From the NCBI GenBank assembly GCA_029256185.1, contig JAQSYI010000011.1:186001-250000 (forward strand): a DNA stretch of 64,000 bases, written 5' to 3'. The notes under the pieces are model-generated. The model was given only the letters and a program-made list of their open reading frames with translations, was not told where the DNA came from and made no database searches. Of the stretch, positions 38,444-46,916 are shown in pieces. A program made the position numbers and the translations under genes. The stretch's first letter is position 1, and every line of letters begins with the position of its first letter. This DNA is from Paenibacillaceae bacterium (GTDB lineage Bacteria > Bacillota > Bacilli > Paenibacillales > NBRC-103111).

Positions 38444-38467
38444 AAAATGAATGGATTGAATCATTTT
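38444..38467 (+). promoter_or_regulatory. candidate LysR-type operator
   Basis: AAAATGA-N10-TCATTTT, a perfect 7-bp inverted repeat, lies between the divergent lrgA and lysR genes. Confidence 0.5.
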
Positions 38468-38504
38468 CATTCCATTTGTCTATAGTTGAGAGGGAGCGGT
38501 CTGG

Positions 38505-39398
38505 ATGGATATCCGCCATATGCAATATGTTCTTGAGCTGGCCCGTTACAGGAACTTTACGAAGGCCGCGGCTGCGCTGCACATTACTCAACCTACTTTA
38601 AGCAAAGCGATCAAGGGCTTGGAGGACGAATTGGGAGTGGAGCTTTTTACAAGGGAGGGCAAGCGGGTCGAGCTGACGGATGCAGGCAGAGCCATCACGG
38701 GTCAGGCGGATAATATCATCGAATCCTTCCGCAACCTGACCAGGGAATTATCGGATCTCACTAATCTGAATAAGGGAGTCATCCACCTTGGCCTGCCGCC
38801 GATGGCCGGCTCCAGCTTCTTTCCCCAGATCATCCGCAATTTCAGACGGCAATACCCGGGGCTTGTTATCCAGACTGTGGAGGATGGCGGCAAAAAGCTG
38901 GAGATGAAGGTAGCCGAGGGGAAGCTGGATGTAGGCGTAGTGCTTCTGCCGGTGGACAAGGAGAAATTCCATTCCTTCACGGTTGTGAATGAAAGCATGA
39001 AGCTGCTGGTCCACCCGGACCATCCTTTGGCGGGGAGAACACGCGCGTCTTTGGCGGAACTGGCCGGGGACTCCTTTATCCTCTTCCGGGAGGAATTCTC
39101 CCTCCACAACCGGATCATTGAAGAATGCATCCGCGTCGGCTTCCATCCGGAGGTATTGTATGAAAGCTCGCAGTGGGATTTCATCTATGAGATGGCGGCT
39201 TCCGGCTTAGGCGTGGCTCTTCTGCCCGAAACCATCTGCCGCATCCTGGATCATAGCCGTGTCCGCATCCTGGAGCTGGAGGACCCGGTTATTCCCTGGC
39301 ATCTGGGCATGATATGGAGGAGGAAGAGCTATCTGTCCTTCGCCGCGCGGGAATGGATCAGATTCACCCGGGAGATATTCGAGGGAAGGCAGCCATGA
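38505..39398 (+). CDS. LysR-family regulator (CidR/YwbI type)
   Basis: A 297-residue LysR regulator. The N-terminal helix-turn-helix (NFTKAAAALHITQPTLSKAIKGLEDELG) is followed by a two-lobed effector domain. Its divergent position to lrgAB and its similarity in layout to Bacillus ywbI suggest it activates those genes in response to a metabolite such as acetate or pyruvate, which is known for CidR. Confidence 0.92.
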   Translation: MDIRHMQYVLELARYRNFTKAAAALHITQPTLSKAIKGLEDELGVELFTREGKRVELTDAGRAITGQADNIIESFRNLTRELSDLTNLNKGVIHLGLPPMAGSSFFPQIIRNFRRQYPGLVIQTVEDGGKKLEMKVAEGKLDVGVVLLPVDKEKFHSFTVVNESMKLLVHPDHPLAGRTRASLAELAGDSFILFREEFSLHNRIIEECIRVGFHPEVLYESSQWDFIYEMAASGLGVALLPETICRILDHSRVRILELEDPVIPWHLGMIWRRKSYLSFAAREWIRFTREIFEGRQP

Positions 39399-39474
39399 TG
39401 CCTGAGAGGAAAGTTTTGGAATTTGAGAGGGACAGCTATGGAGCTTGAGAGGGGAATTATGGAATTTGAATAGA

Positions 39475-39660
39475 GGAACAAAATTCCCTTATTTCGTTGC
39501 CCGGGGTGGAAAAAAGGGAATAAGGCCCTCCGTTTTCCCTTATTGCCGGTTCAACGCCCTCAGAAAGGGGGAGAAAGGGGAAATAGCGGAAAAAACCTTC
39601 CCTTATGGGCAGCAACGGGCTGCTGGAGAGGATAATAAGGGAAAACGGGTTCCCTTATTT
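39475..39660. repeat. palindrome array E (four copies, 51-63-52 spacing)
   Basis: Four imperfect palindromes of the form AATAAGGGAA-N6-TTCCCTTATT have their TTCCC cores at 39484, 39535, 39598 and 39650. A CCCTCAGAAAGGG hairpin lies between the second and third. The layout copies arrays A-C with different palindromes. It sits between convergent genes. Confidence 0.82.
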
Positions 39661-39710
39661 ATATATAGGTAAATAGTGGTGTAGGCTATCCGAAGGTGGA
39701 TATCCAACGC

Positions 39711-39764
39711 TGCACATCCAGCGCCGGTTGAGCTTGTGTGGCTCCAAACGGCGCTGGATGTGCA
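39711..39764. repeat. 16-bp inverted repeat with 22-bp loop
   Basis: TGCACATCCAGCGCCG at 39711-39726 and its exact complement at 39749-39764. Downstream, two copies of AGACTAACTGTC followed by GTGACAGC occur at about 39884-39942. No gene is seen in 39399-39957. Confidence 0.85.
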
Positions 39765-39957
39765 TGATTACGGGTTGCTTGTGCCACCAACGATGCTTCT
39801 CGCTAGGCACACTGTCTGCATTACAGCAACGCCGTTCGAGTTGGCCTTAAAGCGTCCTTCCTACGTTAGCGCCGCTCACGCCAGACTAACTGTCGGCGTG
39901 ACAGCGCCGCCGCTTGCGCTAGACTAACTGTCCCCCGTGACAGCAGCGCAGCCTGTG

Positions 39958-41226
39958 TTACTCCCGGTGGCGGCTGATGTAGTCCTCCAGCCTGATCCGG
40001 GTATAGGGCGGAAGACCGGACAGCATGCAGCCGTATCGGAACATGCCCTCCTTGGACTCGATGCGGATAATCTTCCCGGTAATCGGAGGCAGGGAAGCTT
40101 CCTGCGGGAAGTGGATGACAATAAACATATCCTGGGCCAGCGGTGCCGGTGAACTGATTTGCAGTCCTCCCTCCGAGAGATCCTGGAGTGTGCCTTCGAT
40201 AGTTTGGCCGGAGAAACTGCCCTCTTGCTGCCATTGGTAAACCGACAGATGCAGCTTGATTCCCAGGTTGATGCGGGTATTGCGGCGCCGCTCTGGGCTT
40301 TCCTCAGGGATTGCGGAAGCGTCTGAAGATGAATGAAATTTGGTGATCGCAAGCTTCATCCATTCCTCATAGCATTGCACGACGGAAGAGAGATCCTGAT
40401 CTCCCAGCCCTTTGGCCAGACCCATCTGGAAAACCGAGGCCGCCGAATGCAGCATGGGTGAAGGGAGCTGGAAGCCTGCGGTAAGCTTCTGGGCAAGCTG
40501 CAGGTCCTTCAGCATCAGGGCAGTGGAGAACTGGTTGCTGAAGTCGCGGTTAATGATTTTGGTTCCCTTCAGCTCTGCTTGTCGGCTGTTGGCCCCGCCG
40601 GAGAGAACGATTTCAAGAAACTTTTCGGCGTCCAGTCCCGCTTTGGCAGCCATGGAGAGACCTTCCATGAGGCCGATGGCATTGATCCCAACGATGGTGT
40701 TGTGGGCAAGCTTGGCATATGAGCCGGCTCCGGAAGGACCCAGATACAGAGCTTTGCTCCCCAGCACCTCGAACAGCTCCGTGTTCCGGTTGAAAACCTC
40801 CTCCTTGCCTCCCACCATGAATACCAGAGTTCCTGCCTCCGCCGCAGGCTTGCTGCCCGTAACGGGGGCATCGAGAAAATCCGCCAGATTGGAGTCCAGC
40901 GCTTCATAGACCCTTTTGCTGGTATCGGGAGAGACGGTGCTGCAGTCAATGACAGTCAGACCGGGACGGATTCCCTCCATAATCCCCTCGGGTCCGAAGA
41001 CCACATCAAGCAAAGCCTGATCATTGCTGACATTGGTAAATATTACATCCGCTACTCTTGCCACCTGAGCCGGACTTGCCGCGGCAACGGCTCCCAGCTT
41101 CTGGAGCTCCTCCGTTTTGGCGGTGGTTCGATTGTATCCAAACAGGGTATATCCGTTCTTGAGAAGGTTTACCGCCATAGGCATGCCCATGGTGCCCAAT
41201 CCTACAAAACCGATTATTTTCGCCAT
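39958..41226 (-). CDS. 3-hydroxyisobutyrate dehydrogenase-like enzyme fused to a PilZ domain
   Basis: A 422-residue two-part protein. Residues 1-295 are a beta-hydroxyacid dehydrogenase: the NAD(P) motif GLGTMG (9-14), the substrate-binding DAPVTGSKPAAEAGTL, the catalytic GAGSYAKLAHN (Lys172, Asn176) and LKDLQLA. After a short Ser/Pro/Glu linker (about 298-312), residues 313-422 form a PilZ domain: RRRNTR (313-318) and DLSEGG (349-354) are the two c-di-GMP contact motifs, followed by the beta-barrel end. Both parts look intact. A plausible role is a dehydrogenase for 3-hydroxyisobutyrate, tartronate semialdehyde or a related acid whose activity or location is set by c-di-GMP. Start ATG 41226, near a GACAAGAGGTGAC ribosome site. 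Confidence 0.9.
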   Translation of the reverse strand: MAKIIGFVGLGTMGMPMAVNLLKNGYTLFGYNRTTAKTEELQKLGAVAAASPAQVARVADVIFTNVSNDQALLDVVFGPEGIMEGIRPGLTVIDCSTVSPDTSKRVYEALDSNLADFLDAPVTGSKPAAEAGTLVFMVGGKEEVFNRNTELFEVLGSKALYLGPSGAGSYAKLAHNTIVGINAIGLMEGLSMAAKAGLDAEKFLEIVLSGGANSRQAELKGTKIINRDFSNQFSTALMLKDLQLAQKLTAGFQLPSPMLHSAASVFQMGLAKGLGDQDLSSVVQCYEEWMKLAITKFHSSSDASAIPEESPERRRNTRINLGIKLHLSVYQWQQEGSFSGQTIEGTLQDLSEGGLQISSPAPLAQDMFIVIHFPQEASLPPITGKIIRIESKEGMFRYGCMLSGLPPYTRIRLEDYISRHRE

Positions 41227-41375
41227 TTCTTGTCACCTCTTGTCCTTATATTAACATGGGATATAAACAGGTGAAAGTCCCTGCTTGCATTTGAGCCCCG
41301 CTATCAGTATTCTTATCATAGATGTAGAACCCGGCCGCGGCAGCGCCCGGAATTTGGAGAAGGAGGCACATACAT

Positions 41376-42728
41376 ATGAATGGAAAATTGCAGTTTGATT
41401 ACAGCAAAGCGCTAGGCTTTATCGGCCAGCATGAAGTGGACTATCTTGGCGGAGCAGTCCGTGCAGCCCATGATGCTCTTCATAATGGCACAGGGGCGGG
41501 GGCGGATTACCTGGGCTGGATCGATCTGCCTGTCAACTACGATAAGGATGAGTTCGAGCGGATTACTAAGGCGGCAGCCAAAATTCAAGCTGACTCCGAC
41601 GCGCTGGTGGTTATTGGTATCGGCGGTTCCTATCTGGGAGCCAGAGCAGCAATTGAGATGCTGACGCATTCCTTCTATAATACTCTGCCCAAGGAGCAGC
41701 GCAGCACCCCGGAGGTATACTTCGTGGGCAACAACATCAGCTCCACCTATACCTCCCATCTGCTGCAGCTGCTGGAGGGCAAGGATGTTTCCGTTAACGT
41801 GATCTCCAAGTCCGGAACGACCACCGAGCCGGCCATCGCCTTCCGTATCTTCCGCGAGTTCCTGGAGCGCAAGTACGGAAAGGAAGAAGCGCGCAAGCGC
41901 ATTTATGCCACTACGGACAAGGCCCGGGGTGCTCTGAAGACGCTGGCGGATGCGGAAGGGTATGAGTCCTTCGTGATTCCCGATGATGTTGGAGGCCGTT
42001 ACTCGGTACTGACACCCGTAGGGCTTCTGCCCATCGCAGTGGCAGGCGTGGACATCAGCGCGATCATGCAAGGTGCGGCAGACGCCCGCGAGGAATACTC
42101 AAATCCTTCTCTCGCCGAGAATCAGGCGTACCAGTACGCTGCAGTCCGGAATTCCCTGTACCGCAAGGGCAAGGGAACGGAAATCCTGGTCAACTACGAG
42201 CCGTCCCTCCACTTCGTCTCGGAATGGTGGAAGCAGCTGTTTGGCGAAAGCGAAGGCAAGGACAACAAGGGGATCTATCCGTCCTCTGTGGATTTCTCCA
42301 CCGACCTGCATTCCATGGGCCAGTTTATTCAAGAGGGCAGCCGCAACCTGTTCGAAACGGTGATTCAGGTGGAGGAAGTGCCGTATCATCTGACCATCGG
42401 CATTGATGGCGACGATCTGGACGGCCTTAATTTCCTGAGCGGTAAAACCATGGATTTCGTCAACAAAAAAGCCTTCCAGGGTACCATGCTCGCCCATAGC
42501 GACGGAGGGGTTCCCAACCTGATCGTCAATCTGCCCGACATGAGCCCGTATACGTTCGGATACATGGTTTATTTCTTCGAGAAGGCTTGCGGCATCAGCG
42601 GCTATCTGCTGGGAGTCAATCCATTTGACCAGCCTGGTGTTGAAGCATATAAGAAGAACATGTTTGCATTGTTGGGCAAGCCCGGCTACGAGAAGGAGAA
42701 GGAAGAGCTGGAAGCACGCCTCAATTAA
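41376..42728 (+). CDS. pgi: glucose-6-phosphate isomerase
   Basis: A 450-residue enzyme, the normal length for Firmicutes. Phosphosugar-binding SIS domains are visible ([34 protein letters not shown]), and the active-site region [18 protein letters not shown] is present. It interconverts glucose-6-phosphate and fructose-6-phosphate in glycolysis. GAAGGAGG precedes ATG 41376. Confidence 0.97.
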   Translation: MNGKLQFDYSKALGFIGQHEVDYLGGAVRAAHDALHNGTGAGADYLGWIDLPVNYDKDEFERITKAAAKIQADSDALVVIGIGGSYLGARAAIEMLTHSFYNTLPKEQRSTPEVYFVGNNISSTYTSHLLQLLEGKDVSVNVISKSGTTTEPAIAFRIFREFLERKYGKEEARKRIYATTDKARGALKTLADAEGYESFVIPDDVGGRYSVLTPVGLLPIAVAGVDISAIMQGAADAREEYSNPSLAENQAYQYAAVRNSLYRKGKGTEILVNYEPSLHFVSEWWKQLFGESEGKDNKGIYPSSVDFSTDLHSMGQFIQEGSRNLFETVIQVEEVPYHLTIGIDGDDLDGLNFLSGKTMDFVNKKAFQGTMLAHSDGGVPNLIVNLPDMSPYTFGYMVYFFEKACGISGYLLGVNPFDQPGVEAYKKNMFALLGKPGYEKEKEELEARLN

Positions 42729-42769
42729 TCAAATATCCTTATCCGTCCGATGCTGATTGGGACGGTTTC

Positions 42770-42807
42770 AAAACGGCTTTCTCTGTTCAACAGAGAAAGC
42801 CGTTTTT
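42770..42807 (+). terminator. intrinsic terminator after pgi
   Basis: AAAACGGCTTTCTCTGTT and AACAGAGAAAGCCGTTTTT form a long stem with a tight loop. Confidence 0.93.
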
Positions 42808-42916
42808 GCGAATAGTGGAGGTCTTAGAAGCAGGCAAGAAAGATTTTAACAAAAAATTATTTTAAATTGGATGAATATGGGAGAAGATTTAGAATGACAA
42901 CGTCGAATATTTCCTT

Positions 42917-43080
42917 TAGGGTGTGTATGAAAACTCCGTGGGGAGCAGATTTAGTCGAATTTACGTTTCTGGCAAGGCGCTTTTGTGCAGGCGTACCGGG
43001 GTACGTCAAGCGAAAGCAACGAAGCTAGGGGCGAAAAGGCGGCGAAAGATGCCCTCAAGCGAGTTTTCAGACACGCCCTA
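42917..43080. mobile_element. MITE-like element, copy 1
   Basis: A 164-bp element bounded by TA. Ends are TAGGGTGTGTATGAAAACTC and GAGTTTTCAGACACGCCCTA, a near-perfect terminal inverted repeat. It has no open frame for a transposase. Two further copies are at 60003-60167 and 62052-62214. The gap 42808-43285 holds no other recognisable feature. Confidence 0.85.
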
Positions 43081-43285
43081 GGATAAAATTGAACATTGTA
43101 ATTTATGTGAGGAAACATGACGCTATCAGCCGGGTGAAGAAGTGATTGAACGGATTGATAGCATACATATCATCAATTGTGCAAGATATGTCACAAATAT
43201 AAGCTCATTTGCATATAGAAATCCGGGCGCTTCTATGCTAGAATGCTTTAAAGCGACTCTATACGACGAAGGTGGATGACTCTGG

Positions 43286-43921
43286 ATGCTAGCGCATTAC
43301 AAGACCGTCAAACAATGGGGTTCTGCTGAGATTGTAATCAAGAAGTCACGTTTTATCGGTCAGGCCAGGCCGGTTGCCTCGGAGGAGGAGGCCATTGCCT
43401 TCATTGAATCGGTGAAAAGGGAGCACTGGTCGGCTACACATAACTGTTCGGCATATATGATTGGGGAACGGGATCAGATCCAGAAGGCCAGTGATGACGG
43501 GGAGCCTAGCGGTACTGCAGGCAAGCCCATTCTGGAGGTAATCCGGAATCAGGGCTTGAAGAATGTTGCCGTGGTGGTTACCCGCTATTTCGGAGGCATT
43601 ATGCTGGGAGCCGGCGGTTTAATCCGGGCCTATACAGATGGAGCGGTTACGGGAATTGCGGCGGCAGTTCCGGTTCGCAAGGTGCTGCATCGTGAGATTC
43701 TGGTTTCGATTGACTATACATGGCTTGGCAAAGTAGAGAATGAGCTGAGAAGCCGGGGTACACTGCAGGGAGAGACAGAATTTACCGACAAGGTGACTCT
43801 GTTGTGCAAGCCCACGGGGGAGGAGGCCGACCAGTTCGTTTTATGGATGACAGATTTGACCCAGGGTCAATGTGTGATTCATCAAGGCGAAACGGTTTAT
43901 ATCGATCATCATGAAATTTAA
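43286..43921 (+). CDS. yigZ: YigZ/IMPACT-family protein
   Basis: A 211-residue protein with the Impact N-terminal signature (SRFIGQARPVASEEEAIAFI, DDGEPSGTAGKPILEV, VTRYFGGIMLGAGGLIRAY) and a C-terminal DUF1949-like domain. The role in bacteria is unknown (YvyE in Bacillus); the eukaryotic homologue binds ribosomes and Gcn1. Start ATG 43286. Confidence 0.92.
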   Translation: MLAHYKTVKQWGSAEIVIKKSRFIGQARPVASEEEAIAFIESVKREHWSATHNCSAYMIGERDQIQKASDDGEPSGTAGKPILEVIRNQGLKNVAVVVTRYFGGIMLGAGGLIRAYTDGAVTGIAAAVPVRKVLHREILVSIDYTWLGKVENELRSRGTLQGETEFTDKVTLLCKPTGEEADQFVLWMTDLTQGQCVIHQGETVYIDHHEI

Positions 43922-43957
43922 ACATAGAAGATCGAGGAGAAAGCGAGTGGAGAGAAT

Positions 43958-44551
43958 ATGTGTGCGAGAAGAGTTGTGGATCAGGAACTGAGCAGGGACC
44001 GGATTTTGGAGGAAGCGCGAGGGCTGTTTGCGTCCAGGGGTTATGATACTCTGACGATGCGCAGCATAGCCAAGGCCCTTGGCTATAGCCATGGAGCATT
44101 GTATTATCATTTTCGCGATAAGGCGGAGCTGTTCTACGCGTTGGTGGTGGAGGATTTCAATTATCTGCTCATAAGGCAGCGGGAGTTTCTTGAACAAGCC
44201 ATTCCCGTGAGTATCGAGCATATGAAGGAAATGATGATGGAATTCATCCGCTTTGGCATGGAGCATCCCCACCATTATGAAATTATGTTCAGTATCCGGG
44301 ATGAGGATCTGCGCAGGTACTCCCGGACCAAGCAGGCTCAATGTATGGATATGTTCGCTATGGTAGTTCGCGAAGTAATCAAGGACGATCCTCAATTGGA
44401 GTCCAAACTGTATACCCTGCCCTGGACGTTGTTTATGTCCCTTCACGGTTTTATCTCTTACAGCATTCATTATCATCAGTCTTACGAAGAAGTACAAGGG
44501 TTAGCCGAATCGCATGTGACGTATTTATGCCATGGCCTTAACACGGTATAG
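43958..44551 (+). CDS. TetR-family regulator
   Basis: A 197-residue regulator with an N-terminal HTH (ILEEARGLFASRGYDTLTMRSIAKALGYSHGALYYHF) and a helical ligand domain. It follows yigZ by 36 bp; target genes are not evident nearby. Confidence 0.9.
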   Translation: MCARRVVDQELSRDRILEEARGLFASRGYDTLTMRSIAKALGYSHGALYYHFRDKAELFYALVVEDFNYLLIRQREFLEQAIPVSIEHMKEMMMEFIRFGMEHPHHYEIMFSIRDEDLRRYSRTKQAQCMDMFAMVVREVIKDDPQLESKLYTLPWTLFMSLHGFISYSIHYHQSYEEVQGLAESHVTYLCHGLNTV

Positions 44552-44756
44552 CGGATACGGGCTGTAGAGAAAACGCGGAATTTTGCGCAAGTTTTCGCTT
44601 TAGCGATTTAACGGGTTTAAACGTTTCTGTGCTGCTTGGAAAAAGCTGTCTGGCTGTCCTGCGGGACGATCAGGCGGCTTTTTCGATTGTGGCTTCCTCA
44701 GTCAAACCAGCCGGAAGATGCAGCCTCTTGAGGGAGAGGAGCCCATCCTAAGCGGA

Positions 44757-44922
44757 TCAGGCCGGAGAGGAGCGGGAGTTTGTAGTAGAACAGATCGGAG
44801 AGCGGGAGTTTGTAGAATAGACGGAGGGAAGCGGGGGATGCAGTAGAACAAGCCGGAGTAGAGTGGGAGTTTGTAGTAGAACAGGCTGGAGTGGAGCGGA
44901 AGTTTGTAGCAAAATGAGCGGC
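44757..44922. repeat. G-rich imperfect tandem repeat
   Basis: Four or five units of roughly GCCGGAGAGGAGCGGGAGTT followed by TGTAGTAGAACA, with a period of 27-35 bp. It directly precedes palindrome array B. Confidence 0.8.
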
Positions 44923-44971
44923 TGAGGGTGGGATCTGCGGGGACCCAAACATGTGCAGATTCGCAGATAGC

Positions 44972-45168
44972 ATAACGGAAAAATTTCCGTTAAAAAGTTA
45001 GATTCTAGAGATACGAGGAAAATAGCGGAAAAATTTTCCGTTATTCTTTAGTAAGTGGGAGAATCATACCCCTTTTATAGGGTTCAATAGGTTATAACGG
45101 AAAAAATTTCCGCTAATGATGAGAGAAAAGAGCAATTTAGAGGTTTAGCGGAAATTTTTTCCGCTAAG
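44972..45168. repeat. palindrome array B (51-72-51 spacing)
   Basis: TTTCC cores are at 44984, 45035, 45107 and 45158. The fourth palindrome reads TTAGCGGAAA and TTTCCGCTAA, a matched change in both arms. A CCCCTTTTATAGGG hairpin lies in the long spacer. It sits between convergent genes; 44552-45304 has no gene. Confidence 0.92.
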
Positions 45169-45205
45169 GTTTTAAGAGGCGATATCAACCGGTGCGAAAA
45201 GCGTT

Positions 45206-45242
45206 AAAAGTCCCTGGCGGTGTTCCTCCGCCAGGGGCTCTT
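45206..45242 (-). terminator. intrinsic terminator of the minus-strand radical SAM gene
   Basis: CCCTGGCGG and CCGCCAGGG form the stem, with AAAAG/CTTTT arms; the U-run is on the minus strand. Confidence 0.8.
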
Positions 45243-45304
45243 GCAGAATAATAGAAGCACATAAGTTGTTTGGTTGTAGCCACCCAGGTTCAGTCTCTCA
45301 GGGA

Positions 45305-46744
45305 TTACCGGCCTTCCCTCATCAATTCCTTCCACGCAGGAGGGAGGTAAGCACAGGCGGGATCGCTGCCCAGATAATCTCCGGTAGCCGTATAAGCTCT
45401 TGCCCGTGAGCCGCCGCACATCTGCCGGTAGTCGCACACTCCGCACTTGCCGGTGTACAGATCAGGATTGCGGATGGAGGTGAAGACCGGATGCTCCCGG
45501 TATATGGAAGCCAGGCTCTGCTCCCGCACATTCCCGCACGGAATGGGCAGGAAGCCGCTTGGCGATACCTCTCCCGTATGGGAGATGAACACGAAACCGC
45601 TGCCGTCGGTTACGCCTCGCGGTGCCCGCATGGCGGCCTTGCCGTCTCCGGCGCCGAAGGGGCTCTGCCCACCGTGCGGCTGCCCGCCGTGAAGGTGCCC
45701 TGCATGTGGCTGCCCACCGTGAGACTGGCTGTGGTGCGATTGTCCGCCGCCAGGATGCCCGCCAATGGGCTCGCCTCCTTGTGATTGTCCGCCGTTAGGC
45801 TGCCCACCGTGAGGATGCCCGCCAAACGGCTCGCCTCCTTGTGGGTGCCCGGCGGCATGTGCCTGCCTCCCCTGCGGACGCCCCTCATGCCCATGCTCCC
45901 CGTGGGGGTGGCCGCCTGCGCCAATGGGCCTGCCCTCGCCAGAGGCGGGATGCTTGCCGGTCCTCGTAGCAAGCTCCGGCACACCCAGCATTCTGGCGCC
46001 CACCGCTTGCGGATGCTGCCCTAGCGCCTTGGCCCGCTGGGCCAGGACCCGCCGGTAGAAGGGCGCGGCGGTGGTCTTCACGCCGAAGGGCACCCGCTCA
46101 CCCAGTTCGGCAAGCCAATGGAGAATTTCTTCCCCCTCTTCGGGGGAGATCATGTCCTCATTCTTGCCCCTGCCTGTCGGCACGAGGAAGAATACGCTCC
46201 ACATGACCACGCCCATCTCGCCGATTATTTCTGCGATCCGTTTAAGATCGTGTTTGTTATGTACGCATACGGTTGTATTGATCTGCAGGGGCATATTCAG
46301 CTTCCGCAGCATGGACAGAGAGCGCATGGTCAGATCGAAGGAACCGGAGGCTCCCCGGAACCGGTCATGAATAGCCGCAGTAGAGCCGTCCAAACTGAAG
46401 GCCCAACGGTCCAACCCCACAGCGGAAGCCTGCCGTATAGCCTCCTCCGTCACCCGTGGCGTGGCGCTGGGGGTCATGGAAACCCGCAGGCCGATGCTTT
46501 TGCCGTAGGAGGTAAGCTCGAACAGATCGTCCCGCATCAGCGGGTCACCGCCTGTGAAGACGAAGATGGGCGAGTCCATGCTCTGAATCTCGTCTAAAAG
46601 CCGCTTGCCTTCTTCAGTCGTCAGCTCTCCCGGATGGCGCTTGTGCTGAGCCTCCGCCCGGCAGTGCAGGCAATGCAAGGCGCAGGCCCGGGTCACTTCC
46701 CAGATGACGATAAAAGGATTGCAATTAAAGTCCGTTGCGATCAT
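45305..46744 (-). CDS. radical SAM/SPASM protein with His/Gly-rich insertion
   Basis: A 479-residue radical SAM enzyme. The cluster motif CALHCLHC (Cys21, 25, 28) lies in WEVTRACALHCLHCRAEAQ; the core resembles the family of SPASM proteins next to NirJ/AhbC-like genes (SMTPSATPRVT, LPLQINTTV, WSVFFLVPTGRGKNED). C-terminal SPASM cysteines are in IPCGN, GKCGVCDYRQMCGG and DPACAYL. Between about residues 265 and 360 an insertion of HGGQPHGGQ-type repeats, with about twenty His, breaks the usual link between the core and the SPASM part. Start ATG 46744 with GGAGGAG. Reaction is unknown; the family includes heme-biosynthesis and peptide-modifying enzymes. Confidence 0.85.
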   Translation of the reverse strand: MIATDFNCNPFIVIWEVTRACALHCLHCRAEAQHKRHPGELTTEEGKRLLDEIQSMDSPIFVFTGGDPLMRDDLFELTSYGKSIGLRVSMTPSATPRVTEEAIRQASAVGLDRWAFSLDGSTAAIHDRFRGASGSFDLTMRSLSMLRKLNMPLQINTTVCVHNKHDLKRIAEIIGEMGVVMWSVFFLVPTGRGKNEDMISPEEGEEILHWLAELGERVPFGVKTTAAPFYRRVLAQRAKALGQHPQAVGARMLGVPELATRTGKHPASGEGRPIGAGGHPHGEHGHEGRPQGRQAHAAGHPQGGEPFGGHPHGGQPNGGQSQGGEPIGGHPGGGQSHHSQSHGGQPHAGHLHGGQPHGGQSPFGAGDGKAAMRAPRGVTDGSGFVFISHTGEVSPSGFLPIPCGNVREQSLASIYREHPVFTSIRNPDLYTGKCGVCDYRQMCGGSRARAYTATGDYLGSDPACAYLPPAWKELMREGR

Positions 46745-46820
46745 CTGTGTCTCCTCCAACTGTTGATTTTTTCCATAATCTCTTCCTCATCAGTCTAACC
46801 ATAACAAATCCGATATATTT

Positions 46821-46835
46821 CCATTATGATAATGG
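46821..46835. promoter_or_regulatory. 15-bp palindromic operator candidate
   Basis: CCATTATGATAATGG, a perfect 7-1-7 palindrome between two divergent radical SAM genes. Size and AT-rich core recall Fur/PerR-type boxes. Confidence 0.45.
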
Positions 46836-46916
46836 TCACAGTTTTGTCGGGGAAGTTTCGTTACAATTTAGTCAATACTGGGTGAATGTAAGAATTTTTA
46901 ACTAGGAGTGATTCTT

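Noticed and set aside
39445..39672. 75-codon frame covering palindrome array E
   Set aside because: The frame is made of the array repeats; there is no ribosome site or family motif.
46821..46835. Definite Fur or PerR box
   Set aside because: The palindrome has the right size but its half-sites are not the standard Fur/PerR ones, so only a candidate operator is claimed.
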